In this document: positions 9,392 through 18,550 of the stretch, one piece after another | Position numbering within the stretch: position 1 is the stretch's first letter | Layout of the letters: every line of letters starts with the position of its first letter | Source of the DNA: Patiriisocius marinistellae | Lineage (GTDB): Bacteria > Bacteroidota > Bacteroidia > Flavobacteriales > Flavobacteriaceae | Length of the DNA stretch: 64,000 bases | Assembly (NCBI RefSeq): GCF_009014635.1 | Contig: NZ_BKCF01000004.1 | Location: forward strand, 248,001-312,000 | Direction of reading: 5' to 3' | Position numbers and translations under genes: made by a program | Notes under the pieces: model-generated | Told to the model about the DNA's origin: nothing | Database searches by the model: none | What the model saw: only the letters and a program-made list of their open reading frames with translations

Positions 9392-9939
9392 TATATATAA
9401 TTACTTGAATCGTTTGTGCTAATCATCTTTGCAGGCACTCCAACTACAGTTGTGCTTGGAGCTACATCCTTTACAACAAGAGAATTTGCTCCAATTACTG
9501 AATTATCATTAACAATTATGGATCCTGCAATTGTAGCTTGAGCACCTATATAAACATTGTTTTTAATTATTGGCACTCCACGCTTTCTTCCTCTACCACT
9601 TACCCCAATAGTAACTCCCTGCGAAATATTACAATTATCTCCAATGATTGCATTTGCATTTATAATAATATTCCCAAAATGCCCTATATATAATTCTCGT
9701 CCTATTTTTGTAGTGTATGGAATGGAAATTCCAGTGATAATCTCAATCCACTTTTGACTCATTACACAAAAGATTAAAAGTATTTTCTTCAAAGGCATTG
9801 GGATTTTTGAAGTGTAAATACTACTGTTCAATCTATAAACAAAAAGTGCCCATAAACCTTGCTGCGTAAGTAATAATACTATACTAGATTTACCAGAATA
9901 CCGCTTATATTTTTTCAGGTCTGAAATAAATAATTTCAT
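9391..9939 (-). CDS. Serine acetyltransferase-like hexapeptide-repeat O-acetyltransferase
   Basis: A 182-residue left-handed beta-helix acyltransferase. Hexapeptide repeats run from about residue 85 (GHFGNIIINANAIIGDNCNI) to the end, with the SQGVTIGVSGRGRKRG loop and the VVGVPAKMI ending typical of CysE-related sugar acetyltransferases. In this setting it probably O-acetylates a sugar of the surface polysaccharide from acetyl-CoA rather than serine: it sits between two glycosyltransferase genes with one- and four-base overlaps. A role in cysteine synthesis is possible but less likely. Confidence 0.83.
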   Translation of the reverse strand: MKLFISDLKKYKRYSGKSSIVLLLTQQGLWALFVYRLNSSIYTSKIPMPLKKILLIFCVMSQKWIEIITGISIPYTTKIGRELYIGHFGNIIINANAIIGDNCNISQGVTIGVSGRGRKRGVPIIKNNVYIGAQATIAGSIIVNDNSVIGANSLVVKDVAPSTTVVGVPAKMISTNDSSNYI

Positions 9940-11060
9940 AACGATTGATAAAATTTAATATTTTTAGCAAGTATCGTTTTCTTATCAAATTTTTTGAGAA
10001 CTGCCTTTCTTCCTTTCTTCCCCATTGATTGAGCAGCTGCTTGGTTATTAATACACCACAACATTTTTTCGGCAATGTCCTTCGGGTTTCGCACATCACT
10101 TAAAAGTCCTGTATGCATATGGTCTATTGTTTCAGGCCCTGGACCGTAGATTGAAAACACTACAGGTTTTTCCATTAGCATTGCCTCAAGCGTAACGAGC
10201 CCTTGTGTTTCCATATGTGAGGGAAATATACAAAATAACGAGGAAGCATATTCCTTGTAAAGTCTATCTCTAGGTATTGCGCCATGAAATGTAACTGCGC
10301 TCAATTGCTTTTCTGAAAAAGTTTCTGTCAGCATTTTGATATAAGAATTTCCAGTGGGATAAAACCAGTCACGTCCAAAAATTTCTAATTGTTTTGAAGG
10401 GTGCTTTTCTTTAACTAATTGAAATGCTTCAATTAGTTGAAATACCCCCTTTTTTTCGCACACAGTTCCTGCAAAAACAATTTTATCTGGATTGATTTTA
10501 ACTTCGGGAATTAAGATATCTGTATCTATAGGATAATTTATAATAGCAATTGGCTTTGTATGATAACTTAAAAATTTTGCCGTATGATCTTTCACATACT
10601 TAGAAACAGCAATAAAAGCATCTGCATTTGCAAATGATTTTTTTTCACGCCTTGCTTTAATTGGGTTGAAACCTCTTTGCTCACCTTCTGCAAAAAAATG
10701 GTGTCCTCCATGCAAACGAATTACTTTTTTAAAAGGTGTATTTTTAGGTAAATAGGCACAATCAAGCTCTGATGTTTCCACAATTGAGATTGCATGCTCT
10801 TTATGTATTTTATTTAATCTACTATTGATTCTAAGAGAGTTTTCAATATAAGTTGCTTTAGGGCTAATAGGCTTTCGTAATCTTATTAATAGTACCTCTT
10901 CATCTTTTAGTTGTTCTTCTGTTTTCTTATCACCTATACCAAGCACCGTTACTCTATGACCTACTTTTACAAGCTCTCTTGCAAAAGTTTGTATAAAGGT
11001 TCCTTTACCTCCAGGTGCCCATGTGGGATATTCATTTGAGATGAAAACAATATGCATCAT
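9936..11060 (-). CDS. Glycosyltransferase family 4
   Basis: A 374-residue GT-B enzyme with a textbook GT4 outline. The N-terminal glycine loop is PGGKGTFIQTFARELVKVGH (from about residue 16), followed by RLHGGHHFF. The hinge and donor domain show VFAGTVCEKKGVFQLIEAF, LEIFGRDW, TFHGAIPRDRL and ETQGLVTLEAMLMEKPVVF. Two consecutive ATG codons are available at the start. Its stop overlaps the acetyltransferase start. Substrates unknown. Confidence 0.87.
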   Translation of the reverse strand: MMHIVFISNEYPTWAPGGKGTFIQTFARELVKVGHRVTVLGIGDKKTEEQLKDEEVLLIRLRKPISPKATYIENSLRINSRLNKIHKEHAISIVETSELDCAYLPKNTPFKKVIRLHGGHHFFAEGEQRGFNPIKARREKKSFANADAFIAVSKYVKDHTAKFLSYHTKPIAIINYPIDTDILIPEVKINPDKIVFAGTVCEKKGVFQLIEAFQLVKEKHPSKQLEIFGRDWFYPTGNSYIKMLTETFSEKQLSAVTFHGAIPRDRLYKEYASSLFCIFPSHMETQGLVTLEAMLMEKPVVFSIYGPGPETIDHMHTGLLSDVRNPKDIAEKMLWCINNQAAAQSMGKKGRKAVLKKFDKKTILAKNIKFYQSL

Positions 11061-12418
11061 TAAATATTCTTTAAAATTTTTTCTGAAGCCATTGTAGCAT
11101 TATCTATAACGATTTTAAACCAAGCATCAATTTCAGTATTATTTTCAGCAATGGCACTCTCTAAAATGTTTAAAATTTCGGCTTTGCTATTAAACCAAAG
11201 TACTGCTTTTTTAGATGGCATACTCCTAAAATGCTGATAGTTGTAAATTGTTTTTACAGACCAATTGGGGTCAATTACATGATCATAATTGATATAAACA
11301 CAAGGTTTTTTAAACATTGCAAAATCAAATGCCATTGTAGAGCCTACATTTATAACTACGTCTGCATAATATGCTAATGAGACTAACAAACTCACATCAT
11401 CAATAGTAGGATAAACTGCAGTCCATTTATCACTGTTGTAATTCCATAGTGGCGGAATTTCAATTATTAGTTTTGGGAATTTTTTCACCACCCAATCGTA
11501 GCGTCCACTTACATCTACTGGGCATCTTCTAAAAACAATTTGATAGTCATTTTGTTTATTCCCCTTTGTAATTGCCGTTGCAATATCATCAAGGTAATGA
11601 GGATCGTAAGGAGATGTTTTTATGTCATCTCCAGAAAAACAAATTATTTTTTTATCAGGGTTTAATCTATTTTTAGAATAAAAATCTTGTTCTGGAATGA
11701 TGTATTTTTCTTCTTTATAAAATTCGAATTGAGGTGTCCCTGTAATTACAATTTGAGAGGTTTCAATTTCTGGATAAAAATTTTTTAGTTCATTTTTCAT
11801 AAAAGGAGACCAAACAAGATATTTGTCTGCTTTTAATGCTAAACGAGCTTTAGGAATGTTATCCCAAGAGTAAATTACTGTAGAAGTTTTAACACCCAGA
11901 TCTTGAGCAGCGGCAAAAATTATTGGTGCTTTAAGTGCTCGTTGATGGGTACAAAAAAGTGCGTCTGGCTTATTAGCTTTTAAAATTTCGTACACTTTTA
12001 CATAGAGTGGGTTTTTTCTTATAGCTTTTTGATAACGCTTTTCTAGCTTTAATATTTGCTCGTAGGAGTTAATTGTTTTTGAAGCAATTTCAACAGCACC
12101 ATAAAAAAGTTGTAGTTTTTTTGTAGCGTGTGTACGTTTATAAAATTTTAATATCGTGGGATTTTGCTGGGTGATTGCATTATGTTTTATCCTACATAAA
12201 TGGATAAGTTCTCTTAAAAATTTTTCGGTATAACTTTCTTTATATGCTGGAATTTGAATGTCTTCATCTAGCTTGATTTCTTCGGAAATATGTGCTAAAG
12301 TATCATGGTCAAAATTATGAAAGAGTGATAATTTTACATCTTTCTCTTTAAAAACGTTACTGTACAAGTAATTTTTAATACCTGTACCGTCTGGACAAAA
12401 AATGAGAGCTTTTTTCAA
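11060..12418 (-). CDS. Putative GT-B glycosyltransferase of unknown family (next to neuA)
   Basis: A 452-residue protein I cannot place in a named family. The C-terminal half resembles UDP-glycosyltransferase or CDP-glycerol/capsule transferase-like GT-B enzymes: YSWDNIPKARLALKADKYLV, VITGTPQFEFY, IICFSGDDIKTSPYDPHYLD, and VINVGSTMAFDFAMFKKP with the GSTMAFD loop where such enzymes bind the nucleotide. The start is a TTG with an in-frame stop two codons upstream, so it is fixed. A promoter-like TATATTTG lies just upstream in the 85-base gap to neuA. That position makes it one candidate for the transferase using CMP-activated sialic-type sugar; this is inference only. Confidence 0.6.
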   Translation of the reverse strand: MKKALIFCPDGTGIKNYLYSNVFKEKDVKLSLFHNFDHDTLAHISEEIKLDEDIQIPAYKESYTEKFLRELIHLCRIKHNAITQQNPTILKFYKRTHATKKLQLFYGAVEIASKTINSYEQILKLEKRYQKAIRKNPLYVKVYEILKANKPDALFCTHQRALKAPIIFAAAQDLGVKTSTVIYSWDNIPKARLALKADKYLVWSPFMKNELKNFYPEIETSQIVITGTPQFEFYKEEKYIIPEQDFYSKNRLNPDKKIICFSGDDIKTSPYDPHYLDDIATAITKGNKQNDYQIVFRRCPVDVSGRYDWVVKKFPKLIIEIPPLWNYNSDKWTAVYPTIDDVSLLVSLAYYADVVINVGSTMAFDFAMFKKPCVYINYDHVIDPNWSVKTIYNYQHFRSMPSKKAVLWFNSKAEILNILESAIAENNTEIDAWFKIVIDNATMASEKILKNI

Positions 12419-12440
12419 TGATTACAAAATGGTTGCGGTA

Positions 12441-12448
12441 CAAATATA
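12441..12448 (-). promoter_or_regulatory. Promoter -7 box (TATATTTG) in front of the 12418 gene
   Basis: The minus strand reads TATATTTG, a full match to the Bacteroidota TAnnTTTG box, 22 bases before the TTG start. No convincing -33 TTG at the usual spacing. It would let the lower part of the polysaccharide locus be transcribed independently of neuBCA. Confidence 0.45.
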
Positions 12449-12503
12449 CGTTTTGAATTTCAAAGTCATTTAGTGAATTCTTATCGAGTTAAGCAACGTA
12501 ACA

Positions 12504-13199
12504 TTATTTACTTAATTGTTTAATAATCATTTCAGCTTTTTTCCAATCTTCCATTGTATCTATATTTACATATGACGAAGCATCGGTTTCTATATATGTA
12601 GTACTATTTCCGAAGAAAGAATTTTCCTCCATCAAAGTTCTCGTCTTAGTAATATAAATTGCTCCATCTCTAATAAATGCATCTGGTAGCTCTTGACGAC
12701 GTTTGATAATTCTAGTCTCTCCAGTTGCTATTTTTAAATTTCCGTTCTTTTCTTCAAAAACCCAATGGGGATTAAATTGATGTGGTACTTTTTGTACTGA
12801 AATCAAACTGTCACAATTATTTTTTTTAAATTTTCTGATTGCTAAATCAATAGTTTCTGCTGTTCTAAAAGGTGTGGTCACTTGTAATAAACAAACGGCA
12901 TCAAAATAAATACCTTTCTCTTTATAAAAAGAAATAGCATGTTTTACAACCTCTAAAGACCCTGCTGCATCTGTAGCCAAATGAGCTGGTCTTTTAAAAG
13001 GCACTGATATGCCTTGTGACTTTGCTAAGGAAATTAGTATATCATCCTCAGAGGTGAAAATTACCTCATCAAGTAATTGAGATTCTTTGGCAGCAGTTGT
13101 TGTGTATTGCAATAATGGAATACCATTAAGTAACTTTCGATTTTTATTTGGAATTCCTTTACTACCCCCACGTGCTGGTATAATACCTAAAATTTTCAT
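12504..13199 (-). CDS. neuA: Acylneuraminate cytidylyltransferase (CMP-sialic-type sugar synthetase)
   Basis: Activates a nonulosonic acid with CTP to give the CMP-sugar donor. The 231-residue protein begins with the nucleotide-binding motif IIPARGGSKGIPNKNRK (residues 6-22), followed by FTSEDD, LLQVTTPFRT and a C-terminal RDGAIYITKT-type stretch, all typical of NeuA/LegF/PseF. It is the last of three adjacent genes (neuB, neuC, neuA), joined by a one-base overlap. Because the middle gene is a UDP-GlcNAc-type hydrolysing epimerase and no bacillosamine or legionaminic-acid enzymes are near, N-acetylneuraminate is the simplest substrate. Confidence 0.9.
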   Translation of the reverse strand: MKILGIIPARGGSKGIPNKNRKLLNGIPLLQYTTTAAKESQLLDEVIFTSEDDILISLAKSQGISVPFKRPAHLATDAAGSLEVVKHAISFYKEKGIYFDAVCLLQVTTPFRTAETIDLAIRKFKKNNCDSLISVQKVPHQFNPHWVFEEKNGNLKIATGETRIIKRRQELPDAFIRDGAIYITKTRTLMEENSFFGNSTTYIETDASSYVNIDTMEDWKKAEMIIKQLSK

Positions 13200-14359
13200 T
13201 AATACGTAATGGTTTTATGGAAACGGAGTTCTATAGTACTTAATATTTCAGCAATTCTTTTTCCACTATTTCCTTCACCATAGATGGTGGTTTTTTTATC
13301 TTTTGGGTCTTTAAGTTGTAATTGGATAGCATTCTTTATTTCGGTTTCAATATAATCTACATCAATAACATTTTTACCTCGTAATCTTCTATTTTGACGT
13401 GTACCTATATTTACAACTGGCACACCTAAAAAAGAACATTCTCTAATCCCCACGCTACTATTACCTATAAGACATTTGCTCTGTTTTAATAATTTTAAAA
13501 AATCCATAGGCTCCATATTTTTAAAGAACCTCACGTGTTGCGGATTGTGTTTTTCACGATAACTACGTATTCCATTTGAAGTTCCGTCTGCCCCAGCATC
13601 TACATTAGGCCAAAACCAAAAAGTAGGAATTTTTAAGTTATCAATAATTTTTAGTGTTTTTAATACATCTTCTTTTGCCTTGTCGTATTCTGTTGTAACG
13701 GGATGTTGCATTACCACTAAATATCCATTATTAATAGAAAATGTTCCCCCTACGCCACCATACTTTTTAAAAGGATCAAAATCCAATTTTTTTATTGATC
13801 CTACACTTGCCGCCAGGTCAATAGATGGACATCCAGTATTGAAAACATAACCTTCATCTTCACCCATTTTTATTACACGAGCACGAGCATCTTCACTTGT
13901 AACAAAATGTATGTCTGCTAGTTTAGTATTAGCGTGACGTACTTTTTCGTCAATATTTCCAGTAACTTCACCTCCTTGAAGGTGTATTAGAGGTATATTT
14001 TGATATGCAGCAGCTATCGAAGTGGCAATTGTTTCAAACCTATCTGCAATAGTTAAAACCGCATCTGGTTGCAAATTATAAAACACATTAGCAAGTTCCA
14101 TTACCCCCAAGCCCGTTGTCTTAGCCATAGCGGTTTTATTCTCTCCCTCAAGTACCATAAATACCTTTTCATTAATTGTAAAGCCATCTTTTTCAATAAA
14201 ATTAATGGCATTACCATAACGATCTAATAATGCAGAGCCTGCAATTACTAACTGCAACTCTAAATCTGGGTGGTCTTTTATGGCTAATAATGCAGTTTTT
14301 ACTCTGCTATAAGAGGGACGAGCTGTGATTACTGCACATATTTTTCTTTTGTTTGTCAT
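13199..14359 (-). CDS. neuC: UDP-N-acetylglucosamine 2-epimerase, hydrolysing
   Basis: Converts UDP-GlcNAc to ManNAc and UDP, the first step of sialic acid synthesis. The 386-residue sequence shows the epimerase-2 fold: ICAVITARPSYSRVKTALLA at the N-terminus, LQLVIAGSALLDRYGN, HLQGGEVTGNIDEKVRH with the catalytic-region HLQGGE, and IGNSSVGIRECSFLGVPVVN at the UDP site. Three bases separate it from neuB upstream and it overlaps neuA by one base. A role in legionaminate (LegG) synthesis cannot be excluded by sequence alone, but the partners LegB, LegC and LegH are not in the window. Confidence 0.9.
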   Translation of the reverse strand: MTNKRKICAVITARPSYSRVKTALLAIKDHPDLELQLVIAGSALLDRYGNAINFIEKDGFTINEKVFMVLEGENKTAMAKTTGLGVMELANVFYNLQPDAVLTIADRFETIATSIAAAYQNIPLIHLQGGEVTGNIDEKVRHANTKLADIHFVTSEDARARVIKMGEDEGYVFNTGCPSIDLAASVGSIKKLDFDPFKKYGGVGGTFSINNGYLVVMQHPVTTEYDKAKEDVLKTLKIIDNLKIPTFWFWPNVDAGADGTSNGIRSYREKHNPQHVRFFKNMEPMDFLKLLKQSKCLIGNSSVGIRECSFLGVPVVNIGTRQNRRLRGKNVIDVDYIETEIKNAIQLQLKDPKDKKTTIYGEGNSGKRIAEILSTIELRFHKTITY

Positions 14360-14361
14360 GC

Positions 14362-15357
14362 CTATTTAAAATCTTCTTCATTTAAAAACTCCCATTTTTC
14401 AATATCTCTTGTTACTTGTTTTCCTAATAATTGCTCATAATTTGCAGCGTCAATTCCATATCCTTTTGGTTTTTTTGCTTCAAGATCTTCAAATGTAATT
14501 GTATGCCCTTTGTTAACTTTTTTATTTATCGCCAATGATTTTTCAAAAATTGATTTTAAATCATCAAAATTTGAATTATCTGTTTTATCAATTGGAAATT
14601 TTAATGCTTCGGAAATTTCTTTCACTCCTTTCACTAACTGTGCTGTTTGGGTCATTGTTAAAGATGAAGAAACATCTGGACCAAATTGTGCCTTATCAAA
14701 AATTACGTGAAATTCTAGAATTTCGGCACCCAAAGCAACCGCCGCTATTCCAGCCGCAACTGTTGCAGAATGGTCTGAAAAACCAACCGTAACTCCGTAG
14801 CGTTTTTTTAATTGGGCTATTACATTTAAACCATATTGTTTAGGCTGCGTAGGGTAGCTTGTGGTACATTGTAAAATAGAATAGTTTGCGTTATGAGATT
14901 TTAGAAATTTGATAGTAGCATTTAATTCTTCAAAAGAGCTCATTCCGCTAGAAATAATGATGGGCTTTTTCGTTTCAATTACTTTTTTTAATAAAAGAAA
15001 GTTGTTTACTTCGCCACTACCTATTTTGTATTGTTCCACGCCAGCAGTTTCAAGTACATCAACAGCTTTATTACTAAAAGGGCTGCTCATAAAAATGAGT
15101 CCAACTTTTTTACAATGCTCTCCTATTTCTATCCACTGTTCCTGAGAAAATTCCATTCGTTTCCAGTAGTCAAAACGAGTTTTATCTTGTTTAGAAAATT
15201 TTACTCTAAAGGGTTCGTGTTTACTACTTTCTGCAGCAGCAATATGCGTTTGAAATTTAATCGCATCAACTCCAGTTTTTGCTACAGCATCTATATATGC
15301 ATGCAACATTCCTAAACTGCCATCGTGTGCTTGGCCTATTTCGGCAATGGTTAGCAT
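14362..15357 (-). CDS. neuB: N-acetylneuraminate synthase family protein
   Basis: Condenses N-acetylmannosamine (or a related 2,4-diacetamido sugar) with phosphoenolpyruvate to make a nonulosonic acid. The NeuB barrel runs from LTIAEIGQAHDGSLGMLHAY through DAIKFQTHIA, YKIGSGEVNNF, IIISSGMSS and VGFSDHS. A short antifreeze-like (SAF) domain occupies roughly residues 275-331 (VNKGHTITFEDLEAKKPKGY). The 331-residue length is normal. It is the first gene of the neuB-neuC-neuA set and overlaps the upstream glycosyltransferase gene by one base. Confidence 0.92.
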   Translation of the reverse strand: MLTIAEIGQAHDGSLGMLHAYIDAVAKTGVDAIKFQTHIAAAESSKHEPFRVKFSKQDKTRFDYWKRMEFSQEQWIEIGEHCKKVGLIFMSSPFSNKAVDVLETAGVEQYKIGSGEVNNFLLLKKVIETKKPIIISSGMSSFEELNATIKFLKSHNANYSILQCTTSYPTQPKQYGLNVIAQLKKRYGVTVGFSDHSATVAAGIAAVALGAEILEFHVIFDKAQFGPDVSSSLTMTQTAQLVKGVKEISEALKFPIDKTDNSNFDDLKSIFEKSLAINKKVNKGHTITFEDLEAKKPKGYGIDAANYEQLLGKQVTRDIEKWEFLNEEDFK

Positions 15358-16484
15358 TAATTTATATTTAATTTTGCTTCAGCAATTTTAGTATTCATTT
15401 TTTCTTGCCACACATTAATATCGTATAAAGATTCAAAATCTTCAGTGTAAAATGGATTTTCATATCCATTGTCGCTATACTCCTTTATACTTTCATTAAT
15501 TGTAATTACCCATTCATCAATAAAGTTAGGGTGTTCAATAATTTTACCATACTGTCCATGACCTAATACCTCAGGGATTCCTCCTTGATTTGAGGCAATA
15601 CAGTAACAACCACACTTAAGTGCTTCTGCAAGTACGATTCCAAATCCTTCTTTCCACAAGGAAGGAAAAAGATAAAAATCTGATACTTGATAAAATTGTG
15701 GTAAAATATGATTGGGCACTCTTCCTATTACTTTTACTCCTGGCAAATCTATTTCTTTTTCAACACCTACAATGAGTAATTGCATTTCAATTTCAGAAGT
15801 AAAAACACGCCTCCAAACATCCAGAATAAGATGTAATCCCTTTTTAGGTCTATCTTGTGAGCACCAAATAAAAACTAGTTTTGAGGTAATGTCTAGTTCA
15901 CTTTTCAACACATCTTTAGCGCTACTATTTAAACGATAAAATTGCTGTGAGTTTGTTGCATTATGCATTACTGCACAACGCATAGTAAATGCATCATAAT
16001 ACGATTTATAGTGTTCGTAAGATAAGGCTGTTAAAAAAAACATTTCATCAATACCTTTGATAAATGGTTGCGCGCGCTCGTCTTTATAAAGAATATCAAA
16101 TCCCTGATAATAATATTGAATGTAGAAATTTTTGCGATTGTAATTTTCAGTAAGATGTTCATTTAATGGAATAATAAACCCACTGTGATCTACTACTTGT
16201 ATTATATATTTCTCATCTTTTCCAATTACCTCATTAAGTGCATCAAAATACCCATTAAATCTGCTTTTATTGTCAAATTTATTTTTGATTTTATCGATAG
16301 TACCTACTTCAGAAATATAAAAGTATTCCACTCCTTTTACTTCCTCATCGCCTTTGGGGCAAACAATAATATCAAAAGGATGCTGTCCACTACGCAAGTA
16401 ATGATTGTACATCGTAGTCCAGCTCGCTATTTTATTATAAGGTAGCGGGTACTGGCAGATTAAAATTGTTTTTACGTCCTGCAT
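15357..16484 (-). CDS. Glycosyltransferase family 4
   Basis: A 375-residue GT-B enzyme. The N-terminal domain is divergent (ILICQYPLPYNKIASWTTMY, IIQVVDHSGFIIPLNEHL). The donor domain is clear: FIWCSQDRPKKGLHLILDV, MQLLIVGVEKEIDLPGVKVI, FPSLWKEGFGIVLAEALKCG and ASNQGGIPEVLG. It lies directly upstream of neuB and overlaps it by one base, so its sugar may neighbour the sialic-type residue in the glycan. Being immediately beside neuBCA, it is another candidate for the sialic-type transferase, though its motifs are ordinary GT4. Confidence 0.85.
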   Translation of the reverse strand: MQDVKTILICQYPLPYNKIASWTTMYNHYLRSGQHPFDIIVCPKGDEEVKGVEYFYISEVGTIDKIKNKFDNKSRFNGYFDALNEVIGKDEKYIIQVVDHSGFIIPLNEHLTENYNRKNFYIQYYYQGFDILYKDERAQPFIKGIDEMFFLTALSYEHYKSYYDAFTMRCAVMHNATNSQQFYRLNSSAKDVLKSELDITSKLVFIWCSQDRPKKGLHLILDVWRRVFTSEIEMQLLIVGVEKEIDLPGVKVIGRVPNHILPQFYQVSDFYLFPSLWKEGFGIVLAEALKCGCYCIASNQGGIPEVLGHGQYGKIIEHPNFIDEWVITINESIKEYSDNGYENPFYTEDFESLYDINVWQEKMNTKIAEAKLNIN

Positions 16485-16485
16485 A

Positions 16486-17508
16486 TTAAAATTCAGAGTT
16501 TTTCATTCCCTTGCTTCTGAAATATATTCGCCTTAAACTATTATTTCTGATAATTACTCTATAGAGCACTTTTCCTATAAATTGAGAAAATTTTGAAATG
16601 CCTTTACTATTAAAATTAATGGCTGCCTCATTTCCGAAGTTATCAGAAGTAGTCAAAGCATCAAACATGGGTTTCATCCATGCCTCTTCTTTATTCCCTA
16701 AATGTCTTGCATAACAATCCATCGTAGCTAGACGCAAATATCCTGCTTTATCATTAGGCTCATCAATATACCTCTTTAATGATTCTCCTCCAATTTTAAA
16801 TTTAGTAGGGCGAGATGGGGCTTTTTCAAATACTTGTGACCGCATTGTAACTACAAAGTGCCCACAACCCATTGCGGCTTTCTTCTTTTTTTTTTGTAGT
16901 ACTAGATATGATTTAAAATGAATATTCTTAAATAAATGTGTCCCTATACTCTCTTGAAATTGTTTTAGAGCATTTGGGTTTACTACGGTATCAAATTTAA
17001 ATAGTCTATTAAAAAAACCATAATAAAATGTGCTATTTACATAGCTACTTTTGTAAGCTACTGGTGCTGGCACTGGAGCAACCATACCAGCTTTTGGGAA
17101 GTCAACAAATACTTGCTCAACAGCTTCTTGCCAATTGTTTAAAAATAAAACATCTGCATCTGTGACTGTTATTAATGGCTCTATATTGCTTTTGACCGCA
17201 CTATATATTGCATTAATTTTCCCAAGGTTAATATCACTCTCTAATAACTGGTCAATGGCTTCATTTTCAAATTTTATTTTTTTTAAATACTCAGTAACTA
17301 AAGTACAACATCCATTATTAATAATTGAAATTCGAGTGTTTTTATGAATTGTTTTAAGTAGACTTTGAAGGGAATATTTTAATATAGGTAATGCCTCCTT
17401 AAAATAGTCTTCCTCTGTGTTAGGAATATATACTGGCACTACAACTCTATGATAGGAAGATATCACAAGTTCTTTATCTACTTTTGTGGGATTGCTGCCT
17501 ACGCGCAT
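16486..17508 (-). CDS. GT-A type glycosyltransferase (family 2-like)
   Basis: A 340-residue single-domain glycosyltransferase. The N-terminal half has the GT-A nucleotide fold: VVVPVYIPNTEEDYFKEALP, ISIINNGCC, SDINLGKINAIYSAV and the metal-binding DxD-like VTDADVLFLNNW near residue 118. The C-terminal part (CGHFVVTMRSQVFE, LKRYIDEPNDKAGYLRLATM) is not a standard GT2 tail. There is no transmembrane segment, so it acts at the cytosolic face. It starts at an ATG one base upstream of the next gene's reading region. Substrate unknown. Confidence 0.75.
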   Translation of the reverse strand: MRVGSNPTKVDKELVISSYHRVVVPVYIPNTEEDYFKEALPILKYSLQSLLKTIHKNTRISIINNGCCTLVTEYLKKIKFENEAIDQLLESDINLGKINAIYSAVKSNIEPLITVTDADVLFLNNWQEAVEQVFVDFPKAGMVAPVPAPVAYKSSYVNSTFYYGFFNRLFKFDTVVNPNALKQFQESIGTHLFKNIHFKSYLVLQKKKKKAAMGCGHFVVTMRSQVFEKAPSRPTKFKIGGESLKRYIDEPNDKAGYLRLATMDCYARHLGNKEEAWMKPMFDALTTSDNFGNEAAINFNSKGISKFSQFIGKVLYRVIIRNNSLRRIYFRSKGMKNSEF

Positions 17509-17538
17509 TTATTTTAAGTGAATGATGGTTGTTGCAAG

Positions 17539-18543
17539 TTAAAAACTTCTATGATCAAATTGTGGGAAATAGAAAAATTTATATCCTTTATTTAAACTTT
17601 GTAAGAGAAAATCACCAAGAAATAATTTATTTTTATAACTGGTCTCTAGGTGTGTTTGTCTTATCATTGAAATCAACTGAGGGAAATATTTTTTCCTAAA
17701 TACTTTTTTCTCTGCTTTTGAATCTAATGCAATCATAACATCGTAATAGTTGACAGCTTGACGATAAAACAAATACTCAAGCAACTTCTTTTTTGACTTG
17801 TTATTACTAGCATTTATTAAGTCAAACTGCTTTTCTCGCAATCTAAAAACAGATAATTTAGCATTAATACTTTTCTCTGCATTTGTTGAAATACTATCAT
17901 TATCACCGCGCTTAAAGAAAAGTGGTTTTTCTACATAACGTTTATAACTAAAACCTTTTACTAACATCCTAAAGTGAAAATCCTTTTCTTGAGACCTGTG
18001 CATTTCTTCATCAAATATCTCAGCATTTTTTATCAATATATCTTTACGCCACAATGGAGAGTTAGTATAAAAGCAAAAATCATGAAGAATATAATTTTCT
18101 ATTTCATTATCAGATTTATCATCTACTGGCTTCATATATGTATTTTCTCTAGCATCATCATAAAAACGTTCGCCATAACATGCCGCCATATCTATTTCTG
18201 GATGGTCTTCTAAAAGCTTTATTTTTTGTTCTAAAAATTGTGGTGCAGCAATATCATCACTATCAAACCAATTGATAAAAGCTCCACTACTTTGCTCAAA
18301 CCCATAATTACGGCATGCGTTTGCTCCTTTAGGTCTATTTTGAGGACGATTATATAATTTAAATCTATCATCCTTAATGGTATATGTTTTTATAACTTCT
18401 ACAGTGGTATCTGTTGAGCCATCATCTACAAGTAAACATTCCCAGTTCTCATAAGTCTGCGCAATGAAGCTGTCCAATGTTTCGTGCAACAAATCGGCTC
18501 GATTGAAAGTGGGAATTATAATAGAAACAAGGTTCGGTTTCAT
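17539..18543 (-). CDS. Glycosyltransferase family 2
   Basis: A GT-A enzyme with the canonical start VSIIIPTFNRADLLHETLDS, then CLLVDDGSTDTTVEVIKTY, a CRNYGF helix and the metal site NWFDSDDIAAP. The first 120 residues are close to those of the other GT2 at 22567-23514, so the two are local paralogues. The C-terminal 130 residues are lysine-rich and variable. I start at the ATG (18543, MKPNLVS); an in-frame GTG lies two codons upstream. It follows the 18551 glycosyltransferase within a few bases. Confidence 0.87.
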   Translation of the reverse strand: MKPNLVSIIIPTFNRADLLHETLDSFIAQTYENWECLLVDDGSTDTTVEVIKTYTIKDDRFKLYNRPQNRPKGANACRNYGFEQSSGAFINWFDSDDIAAPQFLEQKIKLLEDHPEIDMAACYGERFYDDARENTYMKPVDDKSDNEIENYILHDFCFYTNSPLWRKDILIKNAEIFDEEMHRSQEKDFHFRMLVKGFSYKRYVEKPLFFKRGDNDSISTNAEKSINAKLSVFRLREKQFDLINASNNKSKKKLLEYLFYRQAVNYYDVMIALDSKAEKKVFRKKYFPQLISMIRQTHLETSYKNKLFLGDFLLQSLNKGYKFFYFPQFDHRSF

Positions 18544-18550
18544 AATCACG

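Noticed and set aside
9391-9939. CysE for cysteine biosynthesis
   Set aside because: The length and fold fit, but one-base and four-base overlaps with glycosyltransferase genes point to a sugar acetyltransferase; CysE would normally be longer and elsewhere.
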